Assembly: GCA_965371805.1 (NCBI GenBank)
Contig: CBDUZW010000042.1
Span: 1 to 42,484, forward strand
Source of the DNA: JAOZTV01 sp965371805
Lineage (GTDB): Bacteria > Acidobacteriota > Aminicenantia > UBA2199
Direction of reading: 5' to 3'
Length of the DNA stretch: 42,484 bases
Shown: one piece after another, positions 32,059 through 42,311 of the stretch
How positions within the stretch are numbered: the stretch's first letter is position 1
Layout of the letters: every line of letters starts with the position of its first letter
Notes under the pieces: generated by a model
Database searches by the model: none
Seen by the model: the letters and a program-made list of their open reading frames with translations, nothing else
Told to the model about the DNA's origin: nothing
Program-made: the position numbers and the translations under genes

Positions 32059-32067
32059 AGGATAAAA

Positions 32068-32703
32068 ATGGGAAAAACAAAATTAAAAATCGGAGAAATA
32101 TCCAAATCTAGATTTGAGTTCAGAACCTTTGGACAAAATTTTGACATTGAATGGAAGAAGATGGATGAACTATCGCCTCCTGTTCCTGAAAAAGTAAGAG
32201 AAAGAAGTTCTGAGGAAATCTATATTGTGTCTAAAACCAATGACCTTAATAATACAAAGATTAGAGACGGAAAAATGGACATAAAAACATTTGTAAAAGA
32301 AGTAGATGGTTTAGAACAGTGGAACCCCCTGTTAAAAGCAGAGTTTCCATTAAAAACGGAATTCATCAAAGGTGATCTGTTCGATGCATTTAAAGCAGAG
32401 TGTCCAAAATTAGATAAAGATGAATACAATTATGAAGATTTTATGGAAATAATTAAAAATCATAAAGATCTTCAGGCGGTTAATGTAAAAAAACATCGTT
32501 TTGGATTCATGATAAATGACACTATTTGTGAATATGCAGAAGTTTTAATTAATGGAGCTTTAGTCTGTTCACTTAACTCAGAATCGACTGAAATTTCTGA
32601 TATTAAAAAGACACTTTCAGATGTTGGATTAGCGGGAAAAGAAAACATTAATTATCTGGAAGTAATTAAACGTGTAATTGGGATGAGTGATAAAATTCTT
32701 TAG
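32068..32703 (+). CDS. Probable divergent CYTH-like protein
   Basis: The family has no name that I am sure of. The 211-residue protein resembles a second triphosphate-tunnel fold. EEIYIVS stands at the place of the first strand. NTKIRDGKMDIK and DGLEQWNPLLKAEFPL supply Lys/Arg residues in alternating pattern. VKKHRFGF is followed by CEYAEVLINGALVCSLNSES, which parallels the E-x-A/ING/ES strands late in CYTH domains. The strict ExExK motif is absent, so the activity is uncertain. It starts 9 bases after the CYTH gene (ribosome-binding site GAGGA) and precedes the SLC13 permease by 72 bases, so the three probably work together. Confidence 0.55.
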   Translation: MGKTKLKIGEISKSRFEFRTFGQNFDIEWKKMDELSPPVPEKVRERSSEEIYIVSKTNDLNNTKIRDGKMDIKTFVKEVDGLEQWNPLLKAEFPLKTEFIKGDLFDAFKAECPKLDKDEYNYEDFMEIIKNHKDLQAVNVKKHRFGFMINDTICEYAEVLINGALVCSLNSESTEISDIKKTLSDVGLAGKENINYLEVIKRVIGMSDKIL

Positions 32704-32775
32704 TTGTTAACAGCATCGTTTAGACCTATAATTTGTCTTAACAAAAAAATTAAATTCAATAATTGAGAGGTAGAT

Positions 32776-34377
32776 ATGGATTCCGTTAGAAAATCAGGCA
32801 AAATTGACCCATTAGATATGAGTCAATATCATTTAAATAGCCTTCCAAAAAAAGAGAAATCGAAGTTTGAAAAAACAATGGTTAAAATCGGAGCTCCCCT
32901 GGCTATCCTTTTATTTATTTTATTAAATTTTTTTATTGAACTTCCCTTTTTAAAAGATATAGATCCATCGATATTAAGTAAGAAGGCAAAACTTCTTTAT
33001 GACTCTGTCGGGGCTGAGGCATTTTCAGCTAAAAATATATCAATGTTAGCGGTATTTATTGGGGCCATAGTCTTATGGATTACAGAAGCTGTACCAAATT
33101 ATCTAACTTCTTTAATTCTAATTATTACTCTTGTTTTTACAAATGTACTTTCTGAGGTTGATGCATATCATCAACTTGGACATAAAATTATGTGGTTAAA
33201 TATACTTTCTTTTGTTCTGGCAAGTATGTTAGTAAAAACCGGAGCTGCCAAACGTTTTGCCCTTTGGTTTATTGTTAAATTTGGGAAAAATGCATCTTCT
33301 GTTTTTATCAGTTTTATTGTTATTAATATAATTCTCTCTGCCTTTATCTCTGCAACAACTGCAAAAGCCGCAATTTTACTCCCCATTTTTATGGTAGTAG
33401 CAGCAGTGTATGGTGCCAGAGGTGGAAAAAACAAGAATAATTTTGGGAGAAATATAGCCTTACAGAATCTGTTTCAGATTAATATTGCTGCTGGTGCATT
33501 TGTAACCGGATCAGGTGCAAATCTATTGGCAGCGGCATTAATAAGCGGCGCTATCGGATCGGACATTTTCTTTACAGATTGGATGGTTGTTGCTTTTCCT
33601 ATAGCGGTGGCAATGATGATCATGGGATGGTTTGTAGGGACACGTATCGTTTTTCCATTAAAGGCTGAGGAAAAAGTACCCCAAATTGAAGGGGGGATGG
33701 AAAGATTGAAAGAAGAGTTAAAAAAGATGGGAAAGGTTCAATTTGTCGAGATCAAATCTGTTTTAATTTTTGTGGGAGTTTTATTATTATGGGTAACAGA
33801 TAGATGGCATGGAGTGAGTGCTACGGCGATTGCTTTTGCCGGTGCAGTTGTTGCATTATTGCCGCATATTGGTGTAGTTAAATGGAATGATGTTGATATC
33901 CCCTGGCATCTTCTATTATTTTCGGCTGGTGCTTATACTCTTGGTGCCGGGTTCAAGGTAACGGATCTTCCTGCAATCAGTGTAAATGCTCTTTTTGATA
34001 GTCTTGGATTTGGCGCAGATACACCATTCTGGGTGTTATATCTCATACTCACATTTGGCATGTTATTCAGTGCAATTTTCTTTCAATCAAAAACAATGCG
34101 AACCCTTATCTTTATACCAATATCCATTGGTGTCGCCCAAAAATTCGGTTTTTCTGTAATGAGCCTTGCATTTCCGGTAGCTCTTTTAATAGAGCATGTT
34201 TATGTTCTGCCTTTTAACAGTAAACCGGCTGCACTAATATATGTAACAGACCAGTATAGCTGGTCGGATACCTTCAAATTCGGTATTATAATGATGTTTA
34301 TAGGTTGGATTGTCAGCATATTAATGGCCATGACATTTTTCAAATATATGGGAATTACTCCTAATGGGTTATTTTAG
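32776..34377 (+). CDS. SLC13/DASS-family anion:sodium symporter
   Basis: Inner-membrane permease of 533 residues with about 11-12 hydrophobic segments. The DASS/SLC13 family carries sulfate, phosphate or di- and tricarboxylates with Na+. The repeat hairpin motifs are recognisable as ISATTAKAAILLP (first half) with GSGANLLAAALISG, and the matching second-half region FFQSKTMRTLIFIPI. WITEAVPNYLTSLI is the typical early signature. The N-terminal 40 residues are cytosolic and Lys-rich. The ribosome-binding site GAGAGG precedes the ATG. Its place after CYTH-type genes and an OprO/P-like porin makes an inorganic anion such as phosphate a reasonable guess. It converges on the kinase at 34401. Confidence 0.85.
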   Translation: MDSVRKSGKIDPLDMSQYHLNSLPKKEKSKFEKTMVKIGAPLAILLFILLNFFIELPFLKDIDPSILSKKAKLLYDSVGAEAFSAKNISMLAVFIGAIVLWITEAVPNYLTSLILIITLVFTNVLSEVDAYHQLGHKIMWLNILSFVLASMLVKTGAAKRFALWFIVKFGKNASSVFISFIVINIILSAFISATTAKAAILLPIFMVVAAVYGARGGKNKNNFGRNIALQNLFQINIAAGAFVTGSGANLLAAALISGAIGSDIFFTDWMVVAFPIAVAMMIMGWFVGTRIVFPLKAEEKVPQIEGGMERLKEELKKMGKVQFVEIKSVLIFVGVLLLWVTDRWHGVSATAIAFAGAVVALLPHIGVVKWNDVDIPWHLLLFSAGAYTLGAGFKVTDLPAISVNALFDSLGFGADTPFWVLYLILTFGMLFSAIFFQSKTMRTLIFIPISIGVAQKFGFSVMSLAFPVALLIEHVYVLPFNSKPAALIYVTDQYSWSDTFKFGIIMMFIGWIVSILMAMTFFKYMGITPNGLF

Positions 34378-34400
34378 GTAGAATTAGTTTTTTAAAAAGT

Positions 34401-37394
34401 TCAAATTATTGTTTCTCCTAATTTTTTTAATAATTTATCAAAAGTGTATGGTTTTTGAATAAATCCATTAACACCCAATGAAATGATTTTTTTTACTCTG
34501 TCGTCCTGTTTGAAGCCTGATGCAAGTAATACTCTAACATCTGGATCAATTTCTTTCATTTTTATAAAAGCTTCTTCTCCTGACATTTCCGGCATGGACA
34601 TATCAAGTATAACTGCTTTTATTTCTTTATAACGTTTTCTAAAAAGATCAACACCAATTTTCCCGTTTTCGGCTAGAATTACACTATATCCACAATCTTC
34701 AAGAATGTCTTTTACAACTTTACGCAAAAGCTTTTCATCATCAACAACAAGAATTAATCCCTCTCCAATTGGAGTTATTATTTTTTTTTTCTTATCTTTT
34801 TCAATTTCTAATTTTTGCTCAGAAATAGGTAAATAGATGTTAAATGTTGAACCTATACCTATTCCTGAATATACATCAACGAAGCCGGAATGTTGTTTGA
34901 TGATATTGTATACCATGGAAAGCCCGAGACCGGTTCCGGCACCTTTATCTTTTGTAGAGAAAAAAGGATTAAACATTCTGTCAAGTGTCTTTTTATCCAT
35001 TCCTATGCCATTATCTTTTACTGAAAGAAGCCAGTATTTTCCAGTCCTGGATTCTGGAAATGTATTACAAAAATATTTGTCCGCCTCAATGCTTTCAATA
35101 GATACAGTTAATTTGCCACCCCATTTTTCATTTTCTTTTTTCATGATAGTCATTGCATGAGCAGAATTCACACAGATATTAAGCAATACCTGCTCAAGCT
35201 GTGTAGAATCGGCATTAACTGTTGCTGTAGAATTTAAATAAATTGGATTTAATATTATAGATTTGTCAAAAGAACTTTTACATATCTCTATAACATGCTT
35301 AATTGTTGAATTTAAGTCTACAGGTGTAAAATAGAGATCCTGTTTTCTTGAAAGAGTAAGCAATTGTTTAACCAGGATGGAGGCTTGATCACCCGCTTCC
35401 TGCATTATATCTAAATAATTTTCAAGTTTATCCGTTTTGATGGCCCCATCTCTTTGAAGTCTGTTTTTTATAAGAGACAATGTTCCTATAATACCTGCAA
35501 GTACATTATTGAAGTCATGAGCCAATCCACCGGCAAGGGTTCCTACAGTTTCCATTTTTTGAGCCTGCAGAAGTTGTTCTTCTGTTTTTTTTTGTTCTGT
35601 AATGTCACGAATTGTTGCCTGGAGCACTGTTGTATTATTTAGCTGCATTTTTGTTAATAGAACAGTTGCATAGAATTCTTTTCCATTTTCTTTTTTATGT
35701 TTCCAATTAAAAAAATGAGAACCTTCTTTTACTGCCTTTTTTATCATCTCTCGGGCTTTTATTGAAGACAAAGATCCATCCGGTTGAAATTCAGGGGATA
35801 AATCAATTGGTGTCCGTTTTGAAAATTGGGCCTCATTAATACAGCCATAGAGTTTAATTGCAGAGGGGTTAGCACTTATGAAATATCCGTCCAACCCAAG
35901 TATAGTAAAAGCTTCCCTTGATTTAAAATATATTGACCGGTATTTTTCTTCGTTTTCTATAAGAGTTTTTTCCATTTCTTTACGTTTGCTGATATCTCTT
36001 ACAGTAGCCAGAATAGCATTTTTTTTATTATAAGAGATCTTGTTTAAATGGACTTCCACGGGGAACGGTGTTTCTGTATCAATTCTTTTTGCAATCCATT
36101 CAAAACTTTGAGATTCTCCTTCAGCAACTTTTTTCCATGTTTCCTTTAAAAGATCAAATGAGTTCTCAGGACTTGAATAATCATTAATAATAGATAACTT
36201 AAGCGCCTGGTTCCTGTCAATACCATACATTTTAAGCATTTTTTCATTTACATCGATCATTGTACCATCAATATCATGTATGAAATATGCATCATAAGAT
36301 CCATTAAAAATAGTTTTCATATCCGACATGACCATTTTAATGTTTTCAACCTGTTTTTCCGTCTTGGCAGAATTCTCTTTTAATTGCTTTGCCATGCTGT
36401 TTATTGAGACACCCAGATTCCCTATTTCATCATTTGTGATTTTCTCAATCTCAATATTAAAGTTCCCCTCAGCAATTTTCTGGGTTGCATCATGTAAATT
36501 TTGCAAAGGAGTGTTTAAACGATTCATAAAAATCAAAGCTAAAATCAAAGATATTATCGTAATAATCAGTCCTGTTATTAAAATGATAGACTTAATTTGA
36601 TTACCTTTCTTAAGTATCCCTGAATACGGAATTTTTAAAGCGATCAGATAATTATACTCACCTGAAATTAATGGATATAATGACAATAAATATTGTTTTT
36701 TGTCAATTTCAATAATTGAGTCTGCCATATCTCCGTTCTTTATCAACTGTTTGATAATATTTGTATTGAGATTAAAAGGAACGGTGTTTCCACATATGTA
36801 TTTTTCCTTAAAGAAAAAACTTATATCTCCATTTACCTGTGAAGATAGCTGATTAATAAACTCTTTAGATATTTTCTTACCACCAATTATAGTGCCAATT
36901 ATTTTCTTTTTTTCCATCATAGGTGCTGAAGAAAAGATAAAAAGATTTTTATCATTATAGTAATATTTTGTTGTTATAGAGTCTGGTATCTTGTCAAATC
37001 CATATTGTTTTATTTTTTCAATATTTTCATTATTTTTTTGAAGAGATAATATATTTCCATCTTTGTTACTGATTTTTATAATATCAAGGATTCTGTTTTT
37101 TTTGAACTTCTTTGAAATTTTATCTAAATATCCCAATAATAGATTATTTCTTTCTTCAGTAGTTTTACCGGGTAGATCGCTTCGACCTTTATTTATCATC
37201 TTCAGTGATTTAAACATACTTATTTTTATATTGCTAAGGTTGTAGTTTATGGAGACAAAATCATGTTTAATTCTACTTTTCACTTCAAACGTGATGTCCT
37301 TTACTAAGATCTGGCTTGCAATAAATGCAATTATGGTTGTTGGTATGATCACAATTACTAAGGAAAATAAAATAAATTTTAATCTGATTGTCAT
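34401..37394 (-). CDS. Membrane hybrid histidine kinase (periplasmic sensor-HAMP-PAS-PAS-HK-REC)
   Basis: Inner-membrane hybrid kinase of 997 residues. TM1 (5-27) and TM2 (about 277-297) enclose a periplasmic domain of about 250 residues with Cache-like features (FIFSSAPMMEKKKIIGTIIGG). HAMP (298-350) and two PAS domains (about 365-480 and 485-605) follow. HisKA has H626 in GGLAHDFNN; the HATPase domain has the N box ICVNSAHAM, DNGIGMDK and GTGLGLSMV. The C-terminal receiver has D931 in AVILDMSMPE and Lys in FIQKPY. It ends in TGA. No separate output regulator adjoins it. The gene is divergent from the Reg_prop kinase, with which it shares a 286-base AT-rich intergenic region lacking obvious sites. 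Confidence 0.92.
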   Translation of the reverse strand: MTIRLKFILFSLVIVIIPTTIIAFIASQILVKDITFEVKSRIKHDFVSINYNLSNIKISMFKSLKMINKGRSDLPGKTTEERNNLLLGYLDKISKKFKKNRILDIIKISNKDGNILSLQKNNENIEKIKQYGFDKIPDSITTKYYYNDKNLFIFSSAPMMEKKKIIGTIIGGKKISKEFINQLSSQVNGDISFFFKEKYICGNTVPFNLNTNIIKQLIKNGDMADSIIEIDKKQYLLSLYPLISGEYNYLIALKIPYSGILKKGNQIKSIILITGLIITIISLILALIFMNRLNTPLQNLHDATQKIAEGNFNIEIEKITNDEIGNLGVSINSMAKQLKENSAKTEKQVENIKMVMSDMKTIFNGSYDAYFIHDIDGTMIDVNEKMLKMYGIDRNQALKLSIINDYSSPENSFDLLKETWKKVAEGESQSFEWIAKRIDTETPFPVEVHLNKISYNKKNAILATVRDISKRKEMEKTLIENEEKYRSIYFKSREAFTILGLDGYFISANPSAIKLYGCINEAQFSKRTPIDLSPEFQPDGSLSSIKAREMIKKAVKEGSHFFNWKHKKENGKEFYATVLLTKMQLNNTTVLQATIRDITEQKKTEEQLLQAQKMETVGTLAGGLAHDFNNVLAGIIGTLSLIKNRLQRDGAIKTDKLENYLDIMQEAGDQASILVKQLLTLSRKQDLYFTPVDLNSTIKHVIEICKSSFDKSIILNPIYLNSTATVNADSTQLEQVLLNICVNSAHAMTIMKKENEKWGGKLTVSIESIEADKYFCNTFPESRTGKYWLLSVKDNGIGMDKKTLDRMFNPFFSTKDKGAGTGLGLSMVYNIIKQHSGFVDVYSGIGIGSTFNIYLPISEQKLEIEKDKKKKIITPIGEGLILVVDDEKLLRKVVKDILEDCGYSVILAENGKIGVDLFRKRYKEIKAVILDMSMPEMSGEEAFIKMKEIDPDVRVLLASGFKQDDRVKKIISLGVNGFIQKPYTFDKLLKKLGETII

Positions 37395-37680
37395 ATTAGC
37401 ACTTTTTATCCATATTCAATTTAAAAAAAACACTATAAAAAAAGTATTAAAGAAATTGGTACCATTTTCATTCATTTATTCAATTTCTTTCAAATAATAT
37501 AATATAAAAATAAAATAATCAAATTCTTTTTTTCGGTAACACATTTGATGGTTGATTTGGATTCAAAAATGTAGCTGGTTGATTAATTTATTTAATATTG
37601 CTAAAATTATTTTTAATAAAATGATTTGAAATGGAGTCTATTGAGACAAAAGATTTAATTTCTTTTTAGTTTGTAAAAAC

Positions 37681-40600
37681 ATGATTAAATTATTAAAAAG
37701 AATCTGGTTTTTGATTTTGCTTATCTATTGCATTAATTTACCTGCAAATGATAAGAATATTAATTTTAAACATTTATCTCTGAAGGATGGTTTATCACAT
37801 AGTTCTATATACTATATATTTCAAGATAGAAAAGGGTATTTATGGTTTGGAACAGAATATGGTTTAAATAGATACGATGGATATGACTTTAAGAAATTTT
37901 TGCATGACCCTGAAAAAAATGACTCAATCTCAAGTAATCGTATCAGAACAATTTGTGAAGATAGCTCAGGCAATTTGTGGATTAATACTCTTAATGGCGG
38001 ATTAAATAAATTTAATTATAAAACTGAGGAATTCACAAAATTTAAGTCTTTTGCTAAATCACAAAAGAATCATAATGTATTTCACTCTATTATAATTGAT
38101 AAATCAGGTGTTTTGTGGATAGGAACTGAGTCGGGCATAATAAAGTTTAATCCAGTTTCAGAAAAACATCATGAATATAAATTAAACCTGCAAATTGCTA
38201 ATCGAATAAAAAAAGATATTATTACGACTCTCTATATAGACAGATCAGATAATTTATGGGTTGGGACCAGATATGGGGGCCTTTATCAAATAAATATAAG
38301 AGATGGTTCCTTTAAAGTTTATAAAAACAATCCTGATGATTTAAAAAGTCTTGGAGATAATAATGTAAACTGTATTTTTGAAGATCATTTGGGAATAATT
38401 TGGGTTGGAACTAAATATGGTGGATTAAATAGATTCAGCAGTAATACTCAGGATTTTAAAGTTTATAAAAATATACCAGGTGATTCAGGCAGCATAAGCA
38501 GTAATAATATAAAAACAGTTTTTGAAACTAAAGCTGGAGTATTGTGGATCGGAACTGGGGCAAATGGGTTAAACAAGTTTCTTTCCAAAAGTGAACGTTT
38601 TCAACTATATGAGCATGATCATAACAACTCAAGAAGTCTTAGTCATAATAGTATCTTGTCGATTTTTGAAGATAGATCAGGGGTGTTATGGGTTGGGACA
38701 TATGCCGGTGGTTTAAATAAACTTGATATAGGCAGTAGAAGATTTAAAGTTTTAAAAAATGAACCGGGCAATTCGAATAGCCTGAGTAATAGTACTGTCT
38801 TTTCAGTTTATGAAGACTCAGAAGGGATTATTTGGATTGGTACAATTGCCGGTTTAAATAAATATGATAGAGCTAAGAATGTTTTTAAAGTGTTCAGTAA
38901 TGATCCCAAAAACCCTAGAAGTATTAGTGACAATGTTATCAGGGCAATCTATGAGGATAACGATGGTGTTATGTGGATTGGAACGGATAATGGATTAAAT
39001 AAATTTGATAAAATAAAAGATTTTTATTTATATAAGAATGAATCTGCTAAAAAATATAATATCTCAAGTTCTGGACATATAATTCGGTCTATAATTGGTG
39101 GTGGTGATGATCAACTTTGGATTGGGACTCAAGCCGGACTCTGTTTGTTTAATAAAATAAATAAAAAATATATTTTTTACAGAAGCCAGAAGGAAATTCC
39201 AGGAAGCTTAAGTGATAATACAGTTAGAGTGTTATTAAACGATAAATCCGGTTATATTTGGGCCGGAACAGATGCAGGATTAAATAAATTTGATCCAAAA
39301 ACAAAAAAATTTGTGATATATAAAAATAATCCAGATGATTCATCAAGTATTAGCAATAATTCTATTTATAGTATATGGGAAGATAAAAAAGGATTGTTAT
39401 GGATTGGGACAAAAAAAGGGTTAAATGTTTTTGATAAAAAATCCGGACATTTTAATAATTATACAAAAAAGGATGGATTGGAAAACAATGTTATTTATGG
39501 TGTCCTCGAAGATAATAAAGGTGATTTGTGGTTGAGTACAGATATGGGGTTATCAAGGGCAACTAAAAATAAGTCAGATGGATCGGGACAGACAATCAGT
39601 AATCTGAAACTAAATTTCCGTAATTATAATATTTATGATGGTGTACAGGGGCATGAATTTAATGCAGGTGCATCTTATAAAGATTTAAAAGGACTTTTAT
39701 ACTTTGGAGGAATGAATGGTTTAAATATTATAGATAGATCAAAAATAAAAAAAGATAATAGCTATATTCCTCCAGTCGTTTTGACAGAGCTTCGACTGTT
39801 TTCCAATATACAACTCAAGAGTTCTATTAATTTCACAAATAAAATTGTACTTCCATATAATAAAAATTATATTTCAGTTAAATTCGCAGCCTTAGATTTT
39901 ACTGATTCTGAAAAGAATGAATATGCTTATTTGATGGAAGGTCTAACTAAGAAATGGATTGATTTGGGTACAAAAAGGGAACTGGGATTTTATCTTGCTC
40001 CAGGTAATTATCTTTTAAAAATAAAAGGGTCAAATAGTGATCATGTCTGGAATGAGGAGGGGGTTAGTCTTAAGGTGGTAATATCGCCTCCACCATGGAA
40101 TACCTGGTGGGCCTACACATTATTTTTGCTTATAGCCTCAGGATTTATTGTCATGTTGCTCAAATACCAGAGAAATAAAATAAAAATTAAGGAAAAAGAA
40201 CTAATACTTGAAAAACAGTTTTCTAATCAATTAGAGCAGAGAGTTAAAGAGAGAACATCAGAAGTAGTTAAGCAAAAATCAGAAATTCAATTCCAGGCGG
40301 AACAATTGTCTATAACAAATAAAGAATTGGAAAAATTGTCAATGGTAGCTAAAGAGACTGATAATGCTGTTATGATTTTAGATGTTGATGGAACTATTGA
40401 ATGGGTTAATGAAGGTTTTACTCATATGAATGGATATACTCTGGAACAGCTAATTAAAGAGAGGGGTAATAATCTTATTGAAGCAAGTGCTTTCACAGAA
40501 ATAGAACAACTATTAAAAAAATGCATTAAAGAAAAGAAAACAATATCTTATGAAGCATTAAATAAAACCATGTTGGGAAAAAACATATGGGCTCAAACCA

Positions 40601-42282
40601 CGTTAACACCCATTTTAGGGAATGATGGTAATGTTGAAAAAATAATTGCTATTGACTCTGATATTTCAAGAATAAAGTATAGCGAAGAGGTAGCCGAAGA
40701 AGCTCGAAAAGTTGCAGAAAATGCCAATCAGTCAAAATCAGAATTTCTAGCAAGAATGAGTCATGAGATCAGAACTCCTATGAATGGAGTTATTGGATTT
40801 ACGGATATTATTCTTGATACAAATCTATCGGATGAACAGGTAGAATTTGCCAGGACAATAAAAAGAAGTGGTGAAGCTTTGCTCACGATTTTGAATGATA
40901 TTTTGGATTTTTCAAAAATTGAAGCCGAAGAATTAACGTTTGAAAATATAGATTTTGATCCTGAAGTAACGATTTTTGACGTTTGTGATCTAATGTTTTT
41001 GAGGATAGGTTCTAAAAATATTGAAATTTTATGTAGGATTGGTGATGATGTTCCAGCATATATAAGCGGTGATGTAGGAAGATTCCGGCAGGTGATAATG
41101 AATTTAATGGGCAATGCTGTTAAATTTACGGAAAAAGGAGAAATTGAATTATCCCTGGAGGTTGAAAAAGAATTGGAAAATAAGATAAAACTCCATGTTA
41201 TGATAAGAGATACTGGGATTGGAATTCCTCAGGATAAAATAAAAACTATTTTTGAACCCTTTCATCAGGCAGATGGTTCCACTGCACGTAAATATGGTGG
41301 AACTGGATTGGGATTGGCTATATGTAAGCAGCTAGCAGGCTTAATGGAAGGTGATGTATGGGTTGAAAGCCAGGAAGAAGAAGGTAGTGTTTTTCATTTT
41401 ACCTGTCTTGTTAAAAGATCAGAAAAGATTACCGAAGAAAGAAAAAAATTTGAAAGCCTTGAGGGAAAACGGGTTCTAATTGTAGATGATAATATTAATA
41501 GTACAGAAATCTTATCGAATATGTTGTCCAGTTCTAAAATGAAAGTAAAATCTGTACTCAAACCTGAAAATGTAATCTTTGAAATGAAGAAGAGTCTTAC
41601 AGATGAAGATATATACAATATTGTTGTCATTGATATAAAAATGCCGGGAATAAGTGGATTTGAACTGGCAAAAGAGATAAGAGCGCTTGAGCAACCGCTA
41701 TCAGATATCCCTTTGTTAACATTCTCTTCTTCTTTACTTGCCCGTTCCGAAATATATAATAATTCAGGATTTAATGGATTTCTCCCTAAACCCATTCAGA
41801 GGAAAAAACTTCTAAAAATAATTGAGCAAATAATAATAATAGATTCAAATGAAAAAAAATATAAAAAAGATGAGATAGTAACCCAGTATACTATTGCTGA
41901 CCAAGCCAAACATTCAATTGAGATCCTTCTAGTGGAGGATAATCAAATCAACCAGAAACTGGCTGGTTTTTTATTGAAACAAGCTGGCTACAAATTGAAT
42001 ATTGTTAATAATGGGAGAGAGGCGGTTGAAGTGTTTTGTGATAATCCTGAGAAATATGATCTTATCCTCATGGATATTCAGATGCCTGAAATGGATGGAA
42101 ACGAAGCAACAAAATTGATCAGGGATAAAGGTTTTAACAATATACCAATTATTGCAATGACAGCAGGAGCGATGAAAGGAGATAGAGAGAAATGTATTAA
42201 AGCGGGAATGAATGATTATATTTCTAAACCGATAAAAAGAGAGATGGTGTTTAAAATTATACAAAAATGGTGTCTAAAATAA
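37681..42282 (+). CDS. Reg_prop hybrid histidine kinase with two receivers
   Basis: Very large (1533 residues) one-protein sensor. The signal peptide (1-24) is followed by a periplasmic double beta-propeller of 13 recognisable Reg_prop repeats of the type LWIGT..GLNKFD (about 30-640), then a Y_Y_Y domain (about 690-800) and one TM (about 815-835). The cytosol holds a coiled coil, PAS (about 880-1000), HisKA with H1028 (ARMSHEIRTPMNG) and HATPase (N box MNLMGNAVKF, GTGLGLAIC). The first receiver has D1318 (VVIDIKMPG), the second D1465 (LILMDIQMPE). The sensor half is as in Bacteroidetes-type hybrid systems for glycan sensing, but the C-terminal AraC helix-turn-helix of those is missing. Output must go through another protein. 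No ribosome-binding site is seen. Confidence 0.92.
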   Translation: MIKLLKRIWFLILLIYCINLPANDKNINFKHLSLKDGLSHSSIYYIFQDRKGYLWFGTEYGLNRYDGYDFKKFLHDPEKNDSISSNRIRTICEDSSGNLWINTLNGGLNKFNYKTEEFTKFKSFAKSQKNHNVFHSIIIDKSGVLWIGTESGIIKFNPVSEKHHEYKLNLQIANRIKKDIITTLYIDRSDNLWVGTRYGGLYQINIRDGSFKVYKNNPDDLKSLGDNNVNCIFEDHLGIIWVGTKYGGLNRFSSNTQDFKVYKNIPGDSGSISSNNIKTVFETKAGVLWIGTGANGLNKFLSKSERFQLYEHDHNNSRSLSHNSILSIFEDRSGVLWVGTYAGGLNKLDIGSRRFKVLKNEPGNSNSLSNSTVFSVYEDSEGIIWIGTIAGLNKYDRAKNVFKVFSNDPKNPRSISDNVIRAIYEDNDGVMWIGTDNGLNKFDKIKDFYLYKNESAKKYNISSSGHIIRSIIGGGDDQLWIGTQAGLCLFNKINKKYIFYRSQKEIPGSLSDNTVRVLLNDKSGYIWAGTDAGLNKFDPKTKKFVIYKNNPDDSSSISNNSIYSIWEDKKGLLWIGTKKGLNVFDKKSGHFNNYTKKDGLENNVIYGVLEDNKGDLWLSTDMGLSRATKNKSDGSGQTISNLKLNFRNYNIYDGVQGHEFNAGASYKDLKGLLYFGGMNGLNIIDRSKIKKDNSYIPPVVLTELRLFSNIQLKSSINFTNKIVLPYNKNYISVKFAALDFTDSEKNEYAYLMEGLTKKWIDLGTKRELGFYLAPGNYLLKIKGSNSDHVWNEEGVSLKVVISPPPWNTWWAYTLFLLIASGFIVMLLKYQRNKIKIKEKELILEKQFSNQLEQRVKERTSEVVKQKSEIQFQAEQLSITNKELEKLSMVAKETDNAVMILDVDGTIEWVNEGFTHMNGYTLEQLIKERGNNLIEASAFTEIEQLLKKCIKEKKTISYEALNKTMLGKNIWAQTTLTPILGNDGNVEKIIAIDSDISRIKYSEEVAEEARKVAENANQSKSEFLARMSHEIRTPMNGVIGFTDIILDTNLSDEQVEFARTIKRSGEALLTILNDILDFSKIEAEELTFENIDFDPEVTIFDVCDLMFLRIGSKNIEILCRIGDDVPAYISGDVGRFRQVIMNLMGNAVKFTEKGEIELSLEVEKELENKIKLHVMIRDTGIGIPQDKIKTIFEPFHQADGSTARKYGGTGLGLAICKQLAGLMEGDVWVESQEEEGSVFHFTCLVKRSEKITEERKKFESLEGKRVLIVDDNINSTEILSNMLSSSKMKVKSVLKPENVIFEMKKSLTDEDIYNIVVIDIKMPGISGFELAKEIRALEQPLSDIPLLTFSSSLLARSEIYNNSGFNGFLPKPIQRKKLLKIIEQIIIIDSNEKKYKKDEIVTQYTIADQAKHSIEILLVEDNQINQKLAGFLLKQAGYKLNIVNNGREAVEVFCDNPEKYDLILMDIQMPEMDGNEATKLIRDKGFNNIPIIAMTAGAMKGDREKCIKAGMNDYISKPIKREMVFKIIQKWCLK

Positions 42283-42311
42283 TAGATTTTTTGGTTTTTT
42301 AATATATTCTG

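Noticed and set aside
37395..37680. Regulatory sites between the two divergent hybrid kinases
   Set aside because: The region is AT-rich and shows only weak -35/-10 candidates and a short GGTTGATT direct repeat; nothing there is strong enough to list.
37681..39600. Periodic repeats in DNA that could suggest a CRISPR or minisatellite
   Set aside because: The period (roughly 120-190 bases) and conserved LWIGT..GLNKF codons are explained by the Reg_prop propeller repeats of the kinase.
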